From: Hippophae tibetana
Taxonomy: Eukaryota > Streptophyta > Magnoliopsida > Rosales > Elaeagnaceae
Assembly (NCBI GenBank): GCA_037013495.1
Contig: CM072803.1
Span: 54,759,627 to 54,823,626, forward strand
Length of the DNA: 64,000 bases
Reading direction: 5' to 3'
Positions 21,683-35,700 of this stretch are shown here, piece after piece. The position numbers and the translations under genes were made by a program. The notes beneath the pieces were generated by a model. That model was given only the letters and a program-made list of their open reading frames with translations. It did no database searches and was not told the origin of the DNA. Positions within the stretch are counted from its first letter, which is position 1, and the number at the start of each line of letters is the position of its first letter.

Positions 21683-24600
21683 ATGATATATTTAAGTGAA
21701 ATTATTACTTCTTATGATGCAAAACTATTTAAATTTGAAATTTTGTTCATTATTCTAAATAAGAGATCAATAATTCTCATTTTCGACTCATTTTTGAAAT
21801 CAATATTCTTAACTTATTTATAAGTTATTGTGTTTTTTTCGGATGGCATCGTAATGAATTTGCCTTTGGTTGTCCCTTTCTCCCTAGAAATCTAGGTTTC
21901 AAACCCATTCTAAGAGTAAGAGTTAGTCAAATATGATGCTACATATTACGCTCATCCATAATAGAAATGTTTCTAGCCAGGTAACAAAATGTTTACAAAT
22001 GATGTCTGAAACAACCTCTATCCATCAACTTTTTTCATTTGGAAGGGAGGTAATATAATTTGCATGAATTTTCCTGGGCTAGGAATTAAGAATTACAAAG
22101 GAAAAAAAATAATTATAGATCATCGGGAAAAATCAATAAGGGGAAAATAAAACATAATCATTTTCTTATGTCTATATTATAAAAGAAAGTTGGCGAAATA
22201 AATACTATGCATTTTATTTCCTAATAATTATGATATATTTAAGTGAAATTATTACGTCTTATGATACAAAACTATTTAAATTTGAAATTTTGCTCATTAT
22301 TCTAAATAAGAGATCAATAATTCTCATTTTCGACTCATTTTTGAAATCAATATTCTTAACTTATTTATAAGTTATTGTGTTTTTTTCGGATGGCATCGTA
22401 ATGAATTTGCCTTTGGTTGTCCCTTTCTCCCTAGAAATCTAGGTTTCAAACCCATTCTAAGAGTAAGAGTTAGTGAAATATGATGCTACATATTACGCTC
22501 ATCCACAATAGAAATTTTTCTAGCCAGGTAACAAAATGTTTACAAATGATGTCTGAAACAACCTCTATCCATCAACTTTTTTCATTTGGAAGGGAGGTAA
22601 TATAATTTGCATGAATTTTCCTAGGCTAGGAATTAAGAATTACAAAGGAAAGAAAATAATCATAGATCATCGGGAAAAATCAATAAGGGGAAAATAAAAC
22701 ATAATCATTTTCTAATGTCTATATTATAAAAGAAAGTTGGCGAAATAAATACTACACGTTTTATTTCCTAATAATTATGATATATTTAAGTGAAATTATT
22801 ACTTCTTATGATGCAAAACTATTTAAATTTGAAATTTTGTTCATTATTCTAAATAAGAGATCAATAATTCTCATTTTCGACTCATTTTTGAAATCAATAT
22901 TCTTAACTTATTTATAAGTTATTGTTTTTTTTTCGGATGGCATCGTAATGAATTTGCCTTTGGTTGTCCCTTTCTCCCTAGAAATCTAGGTTTCAAACCC
23001 ATTCTAAGAGTAAGAGTTAGTGAAATATGATGCTACATATTACGCTCATCCATAATAGAAATTTTTCTAGCCAGGTAACAAAATGGTTACAAATGATGTC
23101 TGAAACAACCTCTATCCATCAACTTTTTTCATTTGGAAGGGAGGTAATATAATTTGCATGAATTTTCCTGGGCTAGGAATTAAGAATTACAAAGGAAAGA
23201 AAATAATTATAGATCATCGGGAAAAATCAATAAGGGGAAAATAAAACATAATCATTTTCTAATGTCTATATTATAAAAGAAAGTTGGCGAAATAAATACT
23301 ATGCATTTTATTTCCTAATAATTATGATATATTTAAGTGAAATTATTACGTCTTATGATACAAAACTATTTAAATTTGAAATTTTCTTCATTATTCTAAA
23401 TAAGAGATCAATAATTCTCATTTTGGACTCATTTTTGACATCAATATTCTTAACTTATTTATAACTTATTGTGGTTGTTTTGGATGAAATCATAATGAAT
23501 TTGCCTTTGGTTGTCCCTTTCTCCCTAGAAATCTAGGTTTCAAACCCATTCTAAGAGAAAGAGTTAGTGAAATATGATGCTACATATTACCCTCATTCAC
23601 AATAGCAATTTTTCTAGTTAGGTAACAAGAAGTTTACAAATGATGTCTAAAACAACCTCTATCCATCAACTTTTTCCATTTCGAATGGAGGTAATATAAT
23701 TTGCATGAATTTGCTTGTGCGGGGAATTAGGACATACAAAGGAAAGAAAATAATCATAGATCATGAGGAAAAATCAATAAGGGGAAAATAAAACATAATC
23801 ATTTTCTCATATCTATATTATAAAAGAAAGTTGGCGAAATAAATACTATGCATTTTATTTCCTAATAATTATGATATATTTAAGTGAAATTATTACGTCT
23901 TATGATGCAAAACTATTTAAATTTGAAATTTTGTTCATTATTCTAAATAAGAGATCAATAATTCTCATTTTCGACTCATTTTTGACATCAATATTCTTAA
24001 ATTATTTATAAGTTATTGTGGTTGTTTTGGAGGGGATCGTAATGAATTTCCCTTTGGTTGTCCCTTTCTCCCTAGAAATCTAGGTTTCAAACCCATTCTA
24101 AGAGTAAGAGGTAGTGAAATATGATGCTACATATTACGCTCATCCACAATAGCAATTTTTCTAGCTAGGTAACAAGAAGTTTACAAATTATGTCTAAAAC
24201 AACCTCTATCCATCAACTTTTTCCATTTCGAAGGGAGGTAATATAATTTGCATGAATTTGCCTGTGCGGGGAATTAGGACAGACAAAGGAAAGAAAATAA
24301 TCATAGATCATGAGGAAAAATCAATAAAGGGAAAATAAAACATAATCATTTTCTCATATATATATTATAAAAGAAAGTTGGCGAAATAAATACTACACGT
24401 TTTATTTCCTAATAATTATGATATATTTAAGTGAAATTATTACTTCTTATGATGCAAAACTATTTAAATTTGAAATTTTGTTCATTATTCTAAATAAGAG
24501 ATCAATAATTCTCATTTTCGACTCATTTTTGAAATCAATATTCTTAACTTATTTATAAGTTATTGTGTTTTTTTCGGATGGCATCGTAATGAATTTGCCT

Positions 24601-26058
24601 TTGGTTGTCCCTTTTTCCCTAGAAATCTAGGTTTCAAACCCATTCTAAGAGTAGGAGTTAGTGAAATATGATGCTACATATTACGCTCATCCACAATAGA
24701 AATTTTTCTAGCCAGGTAACAAAATGTTTACAAATGATGTCTGAAACAACCTCTATCCATCAACTTTTTTCATTTGGAAGGGAGGTAATATAATTTGCAT
24801 GAATTTTCCTGGGCTAGGAATTAAGAATTACAAAGGAAAGAAAATAATCATAGATCATCGGGAAAAATCAATAAGGGGAAAATAAAACATAATCATTTTC
24901 TAATGTTTATATTATAAAAGAAAGTTGGCGAAATAAATACTACGCGTTTTATTTCCTAATAATTATGATATATTTAAGTGAAATTATTACGTCTTATGAT
25001 ACAAAACTATTTAAATTTGAAATTTTGCTCATTATTCTAAATAAGTGATCAATAATTCTCATTTTCGACTCATTTTTGAAATCAATATTCTTAACTTATT
25101 TATAAGTTATTGTGTTTTTTTCGGATGGCATCGTAATGAATTTGCCTTTGGTTGTCCCTTTCTCCCTAGAAATCTAGGTTTCAAACCCATTCTAAGAGTA
25201 AGAGTTAGTGAAACATGATGCTACATATTACGCTCATCCACAATAGAAATTTTTCTAGCCAGGTAACAAAATGTTTACAAATGATGTCTGAAACAACCTC
25301 TATCCATCAACTTTTTTCATTTGGAAGGGAGGTAATATAATTTGCATGAATTTTCCTAGGCTAGGAATTAAGAATTACAAAGGAAAGAAAATAATCATAG
25401 ATCATCGGGAAAAATCAATAAGGGGAAAATAAAACATAATCATTTTCTAATGTCTATATTATAAAAGAAAGTTGGCGAAATAAATACTACACGTTTTATT
25501 TCCTAATAATTATGATATATTTAAGTGAAATTATTACTTCTTATGATGCAAAACTATTTAAATTTGAAATTTTGTTCATTATTCTAAATAAGAGATCAAT
25601 AATTCTCATTTTCGACTCATTTTTGAAATCAATATTCTTAACTTATTTATAAGTTATTGTGTTTTTTTCGGATGGCATCGTAATGAATTTGCCTTTGGTT
25701 GTCCCTTTCTCCCTAGAAATCTAGGTTTCAAACCCATTCTAAGAGTAAGAGTTAGTGAAATATGATGCTACATATTACGCTCATCCACAATAGAAATTTT
25801 TCTAGCCAGGTAACAAAATGTTTACAAATGATGTCTGAAACAACCTCTATCCATCAACTTTTTTCATTTGGAAGGGAGGTAATATAATTTGCATGAATTT
25901 TCCGGGGCTAGGAATTAAGAATTACAAAGGAAAGAAAATAATCATAGATCATCGGGAAAAATCAATAAGGGGAAAATAAAACATAATCATTTTCTAATGT
26001 CTATATTATAAAAGAAAGTTGGCGAAATAAATACTACGCGTTTTATTTCCTAATAATT
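21683..26058. repeat. Satellite section with mostly alternating acttc/acgtc monomers
   Basis: Monomers at 21683, 22230, 22777, 23324, 23871, 24418, 24965 and 25512. Most alternate between attacttcttatgatgc and attacgtcttatgatac types, a 1,094 bp dimer related to the second half of the pentamer. The alternation is broken at 23324-24417 by two monomers of a different group (cattttggactc with ataacttattg, then gtggttgttttggagg). Confidence 0.8.
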
Positions 26059-29000
26059 ATGATATATTTAAGTGAAATTATTACGTCTTATGATACAAAA
26101 CTATTTAAATTTGAAATTTTCTTCATTATTCTAAATAAGAGATCAATAATTCTCATTTTGTACTCATTTTTGACATCAATATTCTTAATTTATTTATAAC
26201 TTATTGTGGTTGTTTTGGATGAAATCATAATGAATTTGCCTTTGGTTGTCCCTTTCTCCCTAGAAATGTAGGTTTCAAACCCATTCTAAGAGAAAGAGTT
26301 AGTGAAATATGATGCTACATATTACCCTCATCCACAATAGCAATTTTTCTAGCTAGGTAACAAGAAGTTTACAAATGATGTCTAAAACAACCTCTATCCA
26401 TCAACTTTTTCCATTTCGAAGGGAGGTAATATAATTTGCATGAATTTGCTTGTGCGGGGAATTAGGACATACAAAGGAAAGAAAATAATCATAGATCATG
26501 GGGAAAAATCAATAAGGGGAAAATAAAACATAATCATTTTCTCATATCTATATTATCAAAGAAAGTTGGCGAAATAAATAATACGCGTTTTATTTCCTAA
26601 TAATTATGATATATTTAAGTGAAATTATTACGTCTTATTATGCAAAACTATTTAAATTTAAAATTTTCTTCATTATTCTAAATAAGAGACCAATAATTCT
26701 CAATTTGGACTCATTTTTGACATCAATATTCTTAACTTATTTATAAGTTATTGTGACTGTTTTGGATGAAATCATAATGAATTTGCCTTTGGTTGTCCCT
26801 TTCTCCCTAGAAATCTAGGTTTCAAACCCATTCTAAGAGTAAGAGTTAGTGAAATATGATGCTACATATTACGCTCATCCACAATAGAAATTTTTCTAGG
26901 TAGGTAACAAAATGTTTACAAATGATGTCTGAAACAACCTCTATCCATCAACTTTTTTCATCTGGAAGGGAGGTAATATAATTTGCATGAATTTTCCTTT
27001 GCTTGGAATTAAGACTTACAAACGAAAGAAAATAATCATATATCATCCGGAAAAATCAATAAGGGGAAAATAAAACATAATCATTTTCTCATGTCTATAT
27101 TATAAAAGAAAGTTGGCGAAATAAATACTACGCGTTTTATTTCTTAATAATTATGATATATTTAAGTGAAATTATTAAGTCTTATGGTGCTAAAACTATT
27201 TAAATTTGAAATATTGTTCATTATTCTAAATAAGAGATCAATAATTCTCATTTTCGACTCATTTTTGACATCAATATTCTTAACTTATTTATAAGTTATT
27301 GTGGTTGTTTTGGAGGTGATCGTAATGAATTTGCCTTTGGTTGTCCCTTTCTCCCTAGAAATCTAGGTTTCAAACCCATTCTAAGAGTAAGAGGTAGTGA
27401 AATATGATGCTACATATTACGCTCATCCACAATAGCAATTTTTCTAGCTATTTAACAAGTAGTTTACAAATGATGTTTAAAACAACCTCTATCCATCAAC
27501 TTTTTCCATTTGGAAGGGAGGTAATATAATTTGCATGAATTTGCCTGTGCGGGGAATTAGGACGTACAAAGGAAAGAAAATAATCATAGATCATGAGGAA
27601 AAATCAATAAGGGGAAAACAAAACATAATCATTTTCTCATATCTATATTATGAAAGAAAGTTGGTGAAATAAATACTATGCGTTTTATTTCCTAATAATT
27701 ATGATATATTTAAGTGAAATTATTACGTCTTATGATGCAAAACTATTTAAATTTAAAATTTTCTTCATTATTCTAAATAAGAGATCAATAATTCTCATTT
27801 TGGACTCATTTTTGACAACAATATTCTTAACTTATTTATAAGTTATTGTGGTTGTTTTGGATGAAATCATAATGAATTTGCCTTTGGTTGTCTCTTTCTC
27901 CCTATAAATCTGGGTTTCAAACCCATTCTAAGAGTAATAGGTAGTGAAATATGATGCTACATATTACGCTCATCCACAATAGCAATTTTTCTAGCTAGGT
28001 AACAAGAAGTTTACAAATGATGTCTAAAACAACCTCTATCCATCAACTTTTTCCATTTCGAAGGCAGGTAATATAATTTGCATCAATTTCCCTGTGCGGG
28101 GAATTAGGACATACAAAGGAAAGAAAATAATCATAGATCATGGGGAAAAATCAATAAGGGGAAAATAAAACATAATCATTTTCTCATATCTATATTATAA
28201 AAGAAAGTTGGCGAAATAAATACTACACGTTTTATTTCCTAATAATTATGATATATTTAAGTGAAATTATTACGTCTTATGATGCAATACTATTTAAATT
28301 TGAAATTTTCTTCATTATTCTAAATAATGAGATCAATAATTCCCATTTTTGACGCATTTTTGACATAAATATTCTTAACTTATTTATAAGTTATTGTGTT
28401 TTTTTCGGATGGCATCGTAATGAATTTGCCTTTGGTTGTCCCTTTCTCCCTAGAAATCTAGGTTTCAAACCCATTCTAAGAGTAAGAGTTAGTGAAATAT
28501 GATGCTACATATTACGCTCATCCACAATAGAAATTTTTCTAGCCAGGTAACAAAATGTTTACAAATGATGTCTGAAACAACCTCTATCCATCAACTTTTT
28601 TCATTTGGAAGGGAGGTAATATAATTTGCATGAATTTTCCTGGGCTAGAAATTAAGAATTACAAAGGAAAGAAAATAATCATAGATCATCGGGAAAAATC
28701 AATAAGGGGAAAATAAAACATAATCATTTTCTAATGTCTATATTATAAAAGAAAGTTGGCGAAATAAATACTACGCGTTTTATTTCCTAATAATTATGAT
28801 ATATTTAAGTGAAATTATTACGTCTTATGATGCAAAACAATTTAAATTTAAAATTTTCTTCATTATTCTAAATAAGAGACCAATAATTCTCAATTTGGAC
28901 TCATTTTTGACATCAATATTCTTAACTTATTTATAAGTTATTGTGACTGTTTTGGATGAAATCATAATGAATTTGCCTTTGGTTGTCCCTTTCTCCTTAG

Positions 29001-29560
29001 AAATCTAGGTTTCAAACCCATTCTAAGAGAAAGAGCTATTGAAATATGATGCTACATATTACCCTCATCCACAATAGCAATTTTTCTAGCTAGGTAACAA
29101 GAAGTTTACAAATGATGTCTAAGACAACCTCTATCCATCAACTTTTTCCATTTCGAAGGGAGGTAATATAATTTGCATGAATTTGCCTGTGCGGGGAATT
29201 AGGACATACAAAGGAAAGAAAATAATCATAGATCATGAGGAAAAATCAATAAGGGGAAAATAAAACATAATCATTTTCTCATATCTATATTATAAAAGAA
29301 AGTTGGCGAAATAAATACTACACGTTTTATTTCCTAATAATTATGATATATTTAAGTGATTTTATTACATCTTATGATGCAAAACTATTTAAATTTGAAA
29401 TTTTGTTCATTATTCTAAATAAGAGATCAATAATTCTCATTTTCGACTCATTTCTTACATCAATATTCTTAACTTATTTATAAGTTATTGTGTTTTTTTC
29501 GGATATCATCGTAATGAATTTACCTTTGGTTGTCCCTTTCTCCCTAGAAATCTAGGTTTC
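26059..29560. repeat. Heterogeneous satellite section
   Basis: Monomers at 26059, 26606, 27153, 27701, 28248, 28796 and 29343 belong to several subtypes with no clear local period. Two are 548 bp long: that at 27153 has an extra base in ggtgctaaaac, and that at 28248 has the aataatgagatc insertion seen in the left dimer block. That links this section to 496-4089. No other features. Confidence 0.75.
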
Positions 29561-32500
29561 AAAGGCATTCTAAGAGTAAGAGTTAGTGAAATATGATGCT
29601 ACATATTACGCTCATCCACAATAGCAATTTTTCTAGCTATTTAACAAGAAGTTTACAAATGATGTCTAAAACAACCTCTATCCATCAACTTTTTCCGTTT
29701 GGAAGGGAGGTAATATAATTTGCATGAATTTGCATGTGCGGGGAATTAGGACTTACATAGGAAAGAAAATAATCATAGACCATGAGGAAAAATCAATAAG
29801 GGGAAAAGAAAACATAATCATTTTCTCATATCTATATTATCAAAGAAAGTTGGCGAAATAAATAATACGCGTTTTATTTCCTTATAATTATGATATATTT
29901 AAGTGAAATTATTACGTCTTATGATGCAAAACTATTTAAATTTGAAATTTTGTTCATTATTCTAAATAAGAGATCAATAATTCTCATTTTGGACTCATTT
30001 TTGACATCAATATTCTTAACTTATTTATAAGTTATTGTGACTGTTTTGGATGAAATCATAATGAATTTGCCTTTGGTTGTCCCTTTCTCCCTAGAAATCT
30101 AGGTTTCAAACACATTCTAAGAGGAAGAGTTAGTGAAATATGATGCTACATATTACGCTCATCCACAATAGAAATTTTTCATGGTAGGTAACAAAATGTT
30201 TACAAATGATGTCTGAAACAACCTCTATCCATCAACTTTTTTCATTTGGAAGGGAGGTAATATAATTTGCATGAATTTTCCTTTGCTTGGAATTAAGACT
30301 TACAAAGGAAAGAAAATAATCATATATCATCCGGAAAAATCAATAAGGGGAAAATAAAACATAATCATTTTCTCATGTCTATATTATAAAAGAAAGTTGG
30401 CGAAATAAATACTACGCGTTTTATTTCCTAATAATTATGATATATTTAAGTGAAATTATTACGTCTTATGATGCAAAACTATTTAATATTGAAATTTTGT
30501 TCATTATTCTAATTAAGAGATCAATAATTCTTATTTTCGACTCATTTTTGACATCAATATTCTTAACTTATTTATAAGTTATTGTGGTTGTTTTGGAGGT
30601 GATCGTAATGTATTTGCCTTTGGTTGTCCCTTTATCCCTAGAAATCTAGGTTTCAAACCCATTCTAAGAGTAAGAGGTAGTGAAATATGATGCTACATAT
30701 TACGCTCATCCACACTAGCAATTGTTTTAGCTATTTAACAAGAAGTTTACAAATAATGGCTAAAACAACCTCTATACATCTACTTTTTCCATTTGGAAGG
30801 GAGGTAATATAATTTGCATGAATTTGCCTGTGCGGGGAATTAGGACGTACAAAGGACAGAAAATAATCATAGATCATGAGGAAAAATCAATAAGGGGAAA
30901 ACAAAACATAATCATTTTGTCATATCTATATTATAAAAGAAAGTTGGCGAAATAAATACTACGCGTTTTATTTCCTAATAATTATGATATATTTAAGTGA
31001 AATTATTACGTCTTATGATGCAAAACTATTTAAATTTAAAATTTTCTTCATTATTCTAAATAAGAGATCAATAATTCTCATTTTGGACTCATTTTTGACA
31101 ACAATATTCTTAACTTATTTATAAGTTATTGTGGTTCTTTGAATGAAATCATAATGAATTTGCCTTTGGTTGTCCCTTTCTCCCTAGAAATCTAGGTTTC
31201 AAAGGCATTCTAAGAGTAAGAGTTAGTGAAATATGATGCTACATATTACGCTCATCCACAATAGCAATTTTTCTAGCTATTTAACAAGAAGTTTACAAAT
31301 GATGTCTAAAACAACCTCTATCCATCAACTTTTTCCGTTTGGAAGGGAGGTAATATAATTTGCATGAATTTGCCTGTGCGGGGAATTAGGACTTACATAG
31401 GAAAGAAAATAATCATAGATCATGAGGAAAAATCAATAACGGGAAAAGAAAACATAATCATTTTCTCATATCTATATTATCAAAGAAATTTGGCGAAATA
31501 AATAATACGCATTTTATTTCCTTATAATTATGATATATTTAAGTGAAATTATTACGTCTTATGATGCAAAACTATTTAAATTTGAAATTTTGTTCATTAT
31601 TCTAAATAAGAGATCAATAATTCTCATTTTGGACTCATTTTTGACATCAATATTCTTAACTTATTTATAAGTTATTGTGACTGTTTTGGATGAAATCACA
31701 ATGAATTTGCCTTTGGTTGTCCCTTTCTCCCTAGAAATCTAGGTTTCAAACCCATTCTAAGAGTAAGAGTTAGTGAAATATGATGCTACATATTACGCTC
31801 ATCCACAATAGAAATTTTTCATGGTAGGTAACAAAATGTTTACAAATGATGTCTGAAACAACCTCTATCCATCAACTTTTTTCATCTGGAAGGGAGGTAA
31901 TATAATTTGCATGAATTTTCCTTTGCTTGGAATTAAGACTTACAAAGGAAAGAAAATAATCATATATCATCCGGAAAAATCAATAAGGGGAAAATAAAAC
32001 ATAATCATTTTCTCATGTCTATATTATAAAAGAAAGTTGGCGAAATAAATACTACGCGTTTTATTTCTTAATAATTATGATATATTTAAGTGAAATTATT
32101 ACGTCTTATGATGCAAAACTATTTAATATTGAAATTTTGTTCATTATTCTAATTAAGAGATCAATAATTCTTATTTTCGACTCATTTTTGACATCAATAT
32201 TCTTAACTTATTTATAAGTTATTGTGGTTGTTTTGGTGGTGATCGTAATGAATTTGGCTTTGGTTGTCCCTTTATCCCTAGAAATCTAGGTTTCAAACCC
32301 ATTCTAAGAGTAAGAGGTAGTGAAATATGATGCTACATATTACGCTCATCCACACTAGCAATTGTTTTAGCTATGTAACAAGAAGTTTACAAATAATGGC
32401 TAAAACAACCTCTATACATCTACTTTTTCCATTTGGAAGGGAGGTAATATAATTTGCTTGAATTTTCCTGTGCGGGGAATTAGGACGTACAAAGGACAGA

Positions 32501-32790
32501 AAATAATCATAGATCATGAGGAAAAATCAATAAGGGGAAAACAAAACATAATCATTTTCTCATATCTATATTATAAAAGAAAGTTGGTGAAATAAATACT
32601 ACGCGTTTTATTTCCTAATAATTATGATATATTTAAGTGAAATTATTACGTCTTATGATGCAAAACTATTTAAATTTAAAATTTTCTTCATTATTCTAAA
32701 TAAGAGATCAATAATTCTCATTTTGGACTCATTTTTTACATCAATATTCTTAACTTATTTATAACTTATTGTGGTTGTTTTGGATGAAAT
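29560..32790. repeat. Trimeric higher-order repeat, two copies of about 1,640 bp
   Basis: The series at 29890, 30437 and 30984 is repeated at 31530, 32077 and 32624. Shared private markers are tttttcatggtaggtaac (near 30175 and 31815), ttctaattaagagatc (near 30508 and 32148), tttaatattgaaa and gacagaaaataatc. Outside the approximate limits given, the two copies diverge again, for example aaaggcattc near 31201 against aaacccattc near 32840. The edges are approximate. Confidence 0.75.
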
Positions 32791-35700
32791 CATAATGAAT
32801 TTGCCTTTGGTTGTCCCTTTCTCCCTAGAAATCTAGGTTTCAAACCCATTCTAAGAGAAAGAGTTAGTGAAATATGACGCTACAAATTCCCCTCATCCAC
32901 AATAGCAATTTTTCTAGCTAGGAAACAAGAAGTTTACAAATGATGTCTAAAACAACCTCTATCCATCAACTTTTTCCATTTGGAAGGGAGGTAATATAAT
33001 TTGCATGAATTTGCTTGTACGGGGAATTAGGACATACAAAGGAAAGAAAATAATCATAGATCATGAGGAAAAATCAATAAGGGGAAAATAAAACATAATC
33101 ATTTTCTCATATCTATATAATAAAAGAAAGTTGGCGAAATAAATACTACACGTTTTATTTCCTAATAATTATGATATATTTAAGTGATTTTATTACATCT
33201 TATGATGCAAAACTATTTAAATTTGAAATTTTGTTCATTATTCTAAATAAGAGATCAATAATTCTCATTTTCGACTCATTTCTTACATCAATATTCTTAA
33301 CTTATTTATAAGTTATTGTGTTTTTTTCGGATGGCATCGTAATGAATTTGCCTTTGGTTGTCCCTATCTCCCTAGAAATCTAGGTTTCAAAGGCATTCTA
33401 AGAGTAAGACTTAGTGAAATATGATGCTACATATTACGCTCATCCACAATAGCAATTTTTCTAGCTATTTAACAAGAAGTTTACAAATGATGTCTAAAAC
33501 AACCTCTATCCATCAACTTTTTCCGTTTGGAAGGGAGGTAATATAATTTGCATGAATTTTCCTGTGTGGGGAATTAGGACTTACATAGGAAAGAAAATAA
33601 TCATAGATCATGAGGAAAAATCAATAAGGGGAAAAGAAAACATAATCATTTTCTCATATCTATATTATCAAAGAAAGTTGGCGAAATAAATAATACGCGT
33701 TTTATTTCCTTATAATTATGATATATTTAAGTGAAATTATTACGTCTTATGATGCAAAACTATTTAAATTTGAAATTTTGTTCATTATTCTAAATAAGAG
33801 ATCAATAATTCTCATTTTCGACTCATTTTTGACATCAATATTCTTACCTTATTTATAAGTTATTGTGTTTTTTTCGGATGGCATCGTAATGAATTTGCCT
33901 TTGGTTGTCCCTTTCTCCCTAGAAATCTAGGTTTCAAACCCATTCTAAGAGTAAGATTTAGTGAAATATGATGCTACATATTATGCTCATCCACAATAAA
34001 AAATTTTCTAGGTAGGTAACAAAATGTTCACAAATGATGTCTGAAACAACCTCTATCCATCAACTTTTTTCATCTGGAAGGGAGTTAATATAATTTGCAT
34101 GAATTTTCCTTTGCTTGGAATTAAGACTTACAAAGGAAAGAAAATAATCATATATCATCCGGAAAAATCAATATTGGGAAAATAAAACATAATCATTTTC
34201 TCATGTCTATATTATAAAAGAAAGTTGGCGAAATAAATACTACGCGTTTTATTTCCTAATAATTATGATATATTTAAGTGAAATTATTACGTCTTATGAT
34301 GCAAAACTATTTAAATTTGAAATTTTGTTCATTATTCTAAATAAGAGATCAATAATTCTTATTTTCGACTAATTTTTGACATTAATATTCTTAACTTATT
34401 TATAAGTTATTGTGGTCTTTTTGGATGGCATCGTAATGAATTTGCCTTTGGTTGTCCCTTTCTCCCTAGAAATCTAGGTTTCAAATCCATTCTAAGAGGA
34501 AGAGTTAGTGAAATATGATGCTACATATTACGCTCATCCACACTAGCAATTGTTTTAGCTATGTAACAAGAAGTTTACAAATAATGGCTAAAACAACCTC
34601 TATCCATCTACTTTTTCCATTTGGAAGGGAGGTAATATAATTTGCATGAATTTGCCTGTGCGGGGAATTAGGACATACAAAGGAAAGAAAATAATCATAG
34701 ATCATGAGGAAAAATCAATAAGGGGAAAATAATACATAATCATTTTTTCATATCTATATTATAAAAGAAAGTTGGCGAAATAAATACTACGTGTTTTATT
34801 TCGTAATAATTATGATATATTTAAGTGAAATTATTACGTCTTATAATGCAAAACTATTTAAATTTGAAATTTTGTTCATTATTCTAAATAAGAGATCAAT
34901 AATTCTCATTTTCAACTCATTTTTTACATCAATATTCTTAACTTATTTATAAGTAATGTGGTTTTTTTGGATGGCATCGTTATGAATTTGCCATTCGTTG
35001 TCCCTTTCTCCCAAGAAATCTAGGTTTCAAACCCATTCTAAGAGTAAGAGTTAGTGAAATATGATGCTACATATTATGCTCATCCACAATAGCAATTTTT
35101 CTAGCTAGGTAACAAGAAGTTTACAAATGATGTCTAAAACAACCTCTATCCATCAACTTTTTTCATTTGGAAGGGAGGTAATATAATTTGCATGAATTTG
35201 CCTTTGCTTGGAATTACGACTTACAAAGGAAAGAAAATAATAATATATCATCCGGAAAAATCAATAAGGGGAAAATAAAACATAATCATTTTCTCATGTC
35301 TATATTTTAAAAGAAAGTTGGCGAAATAAATACTACGCTTTTTATTTCCTAATAATTATGATATATTTAAGTGAAATTATTACGTCTTATGATGCAAAAC
35401 TATTTAAATTTGAAATTTTGTTCATTATTCTAAATAAGAGATCAATAATTCTCATTTTCGACTCATTTTTGACATCAATATTTTAACTTATTTATAAGTT
35501 ATTGTGTTTTTTTCGGATGGCATCGTAATGAATTTGCCTTTGGTTGTCCCTTTCTCACTAGAAATCTAGGTTTCTAACCCATTCTAAGAGTAAGATTTAA
35601 TGAAATATGATGCTACATATTACGCTCATCCACAATAAAAAATTTTCTAGGTAGGTAACAAAATGTTCACAAATGATGTCTGAAACAACCTCTATGCATC

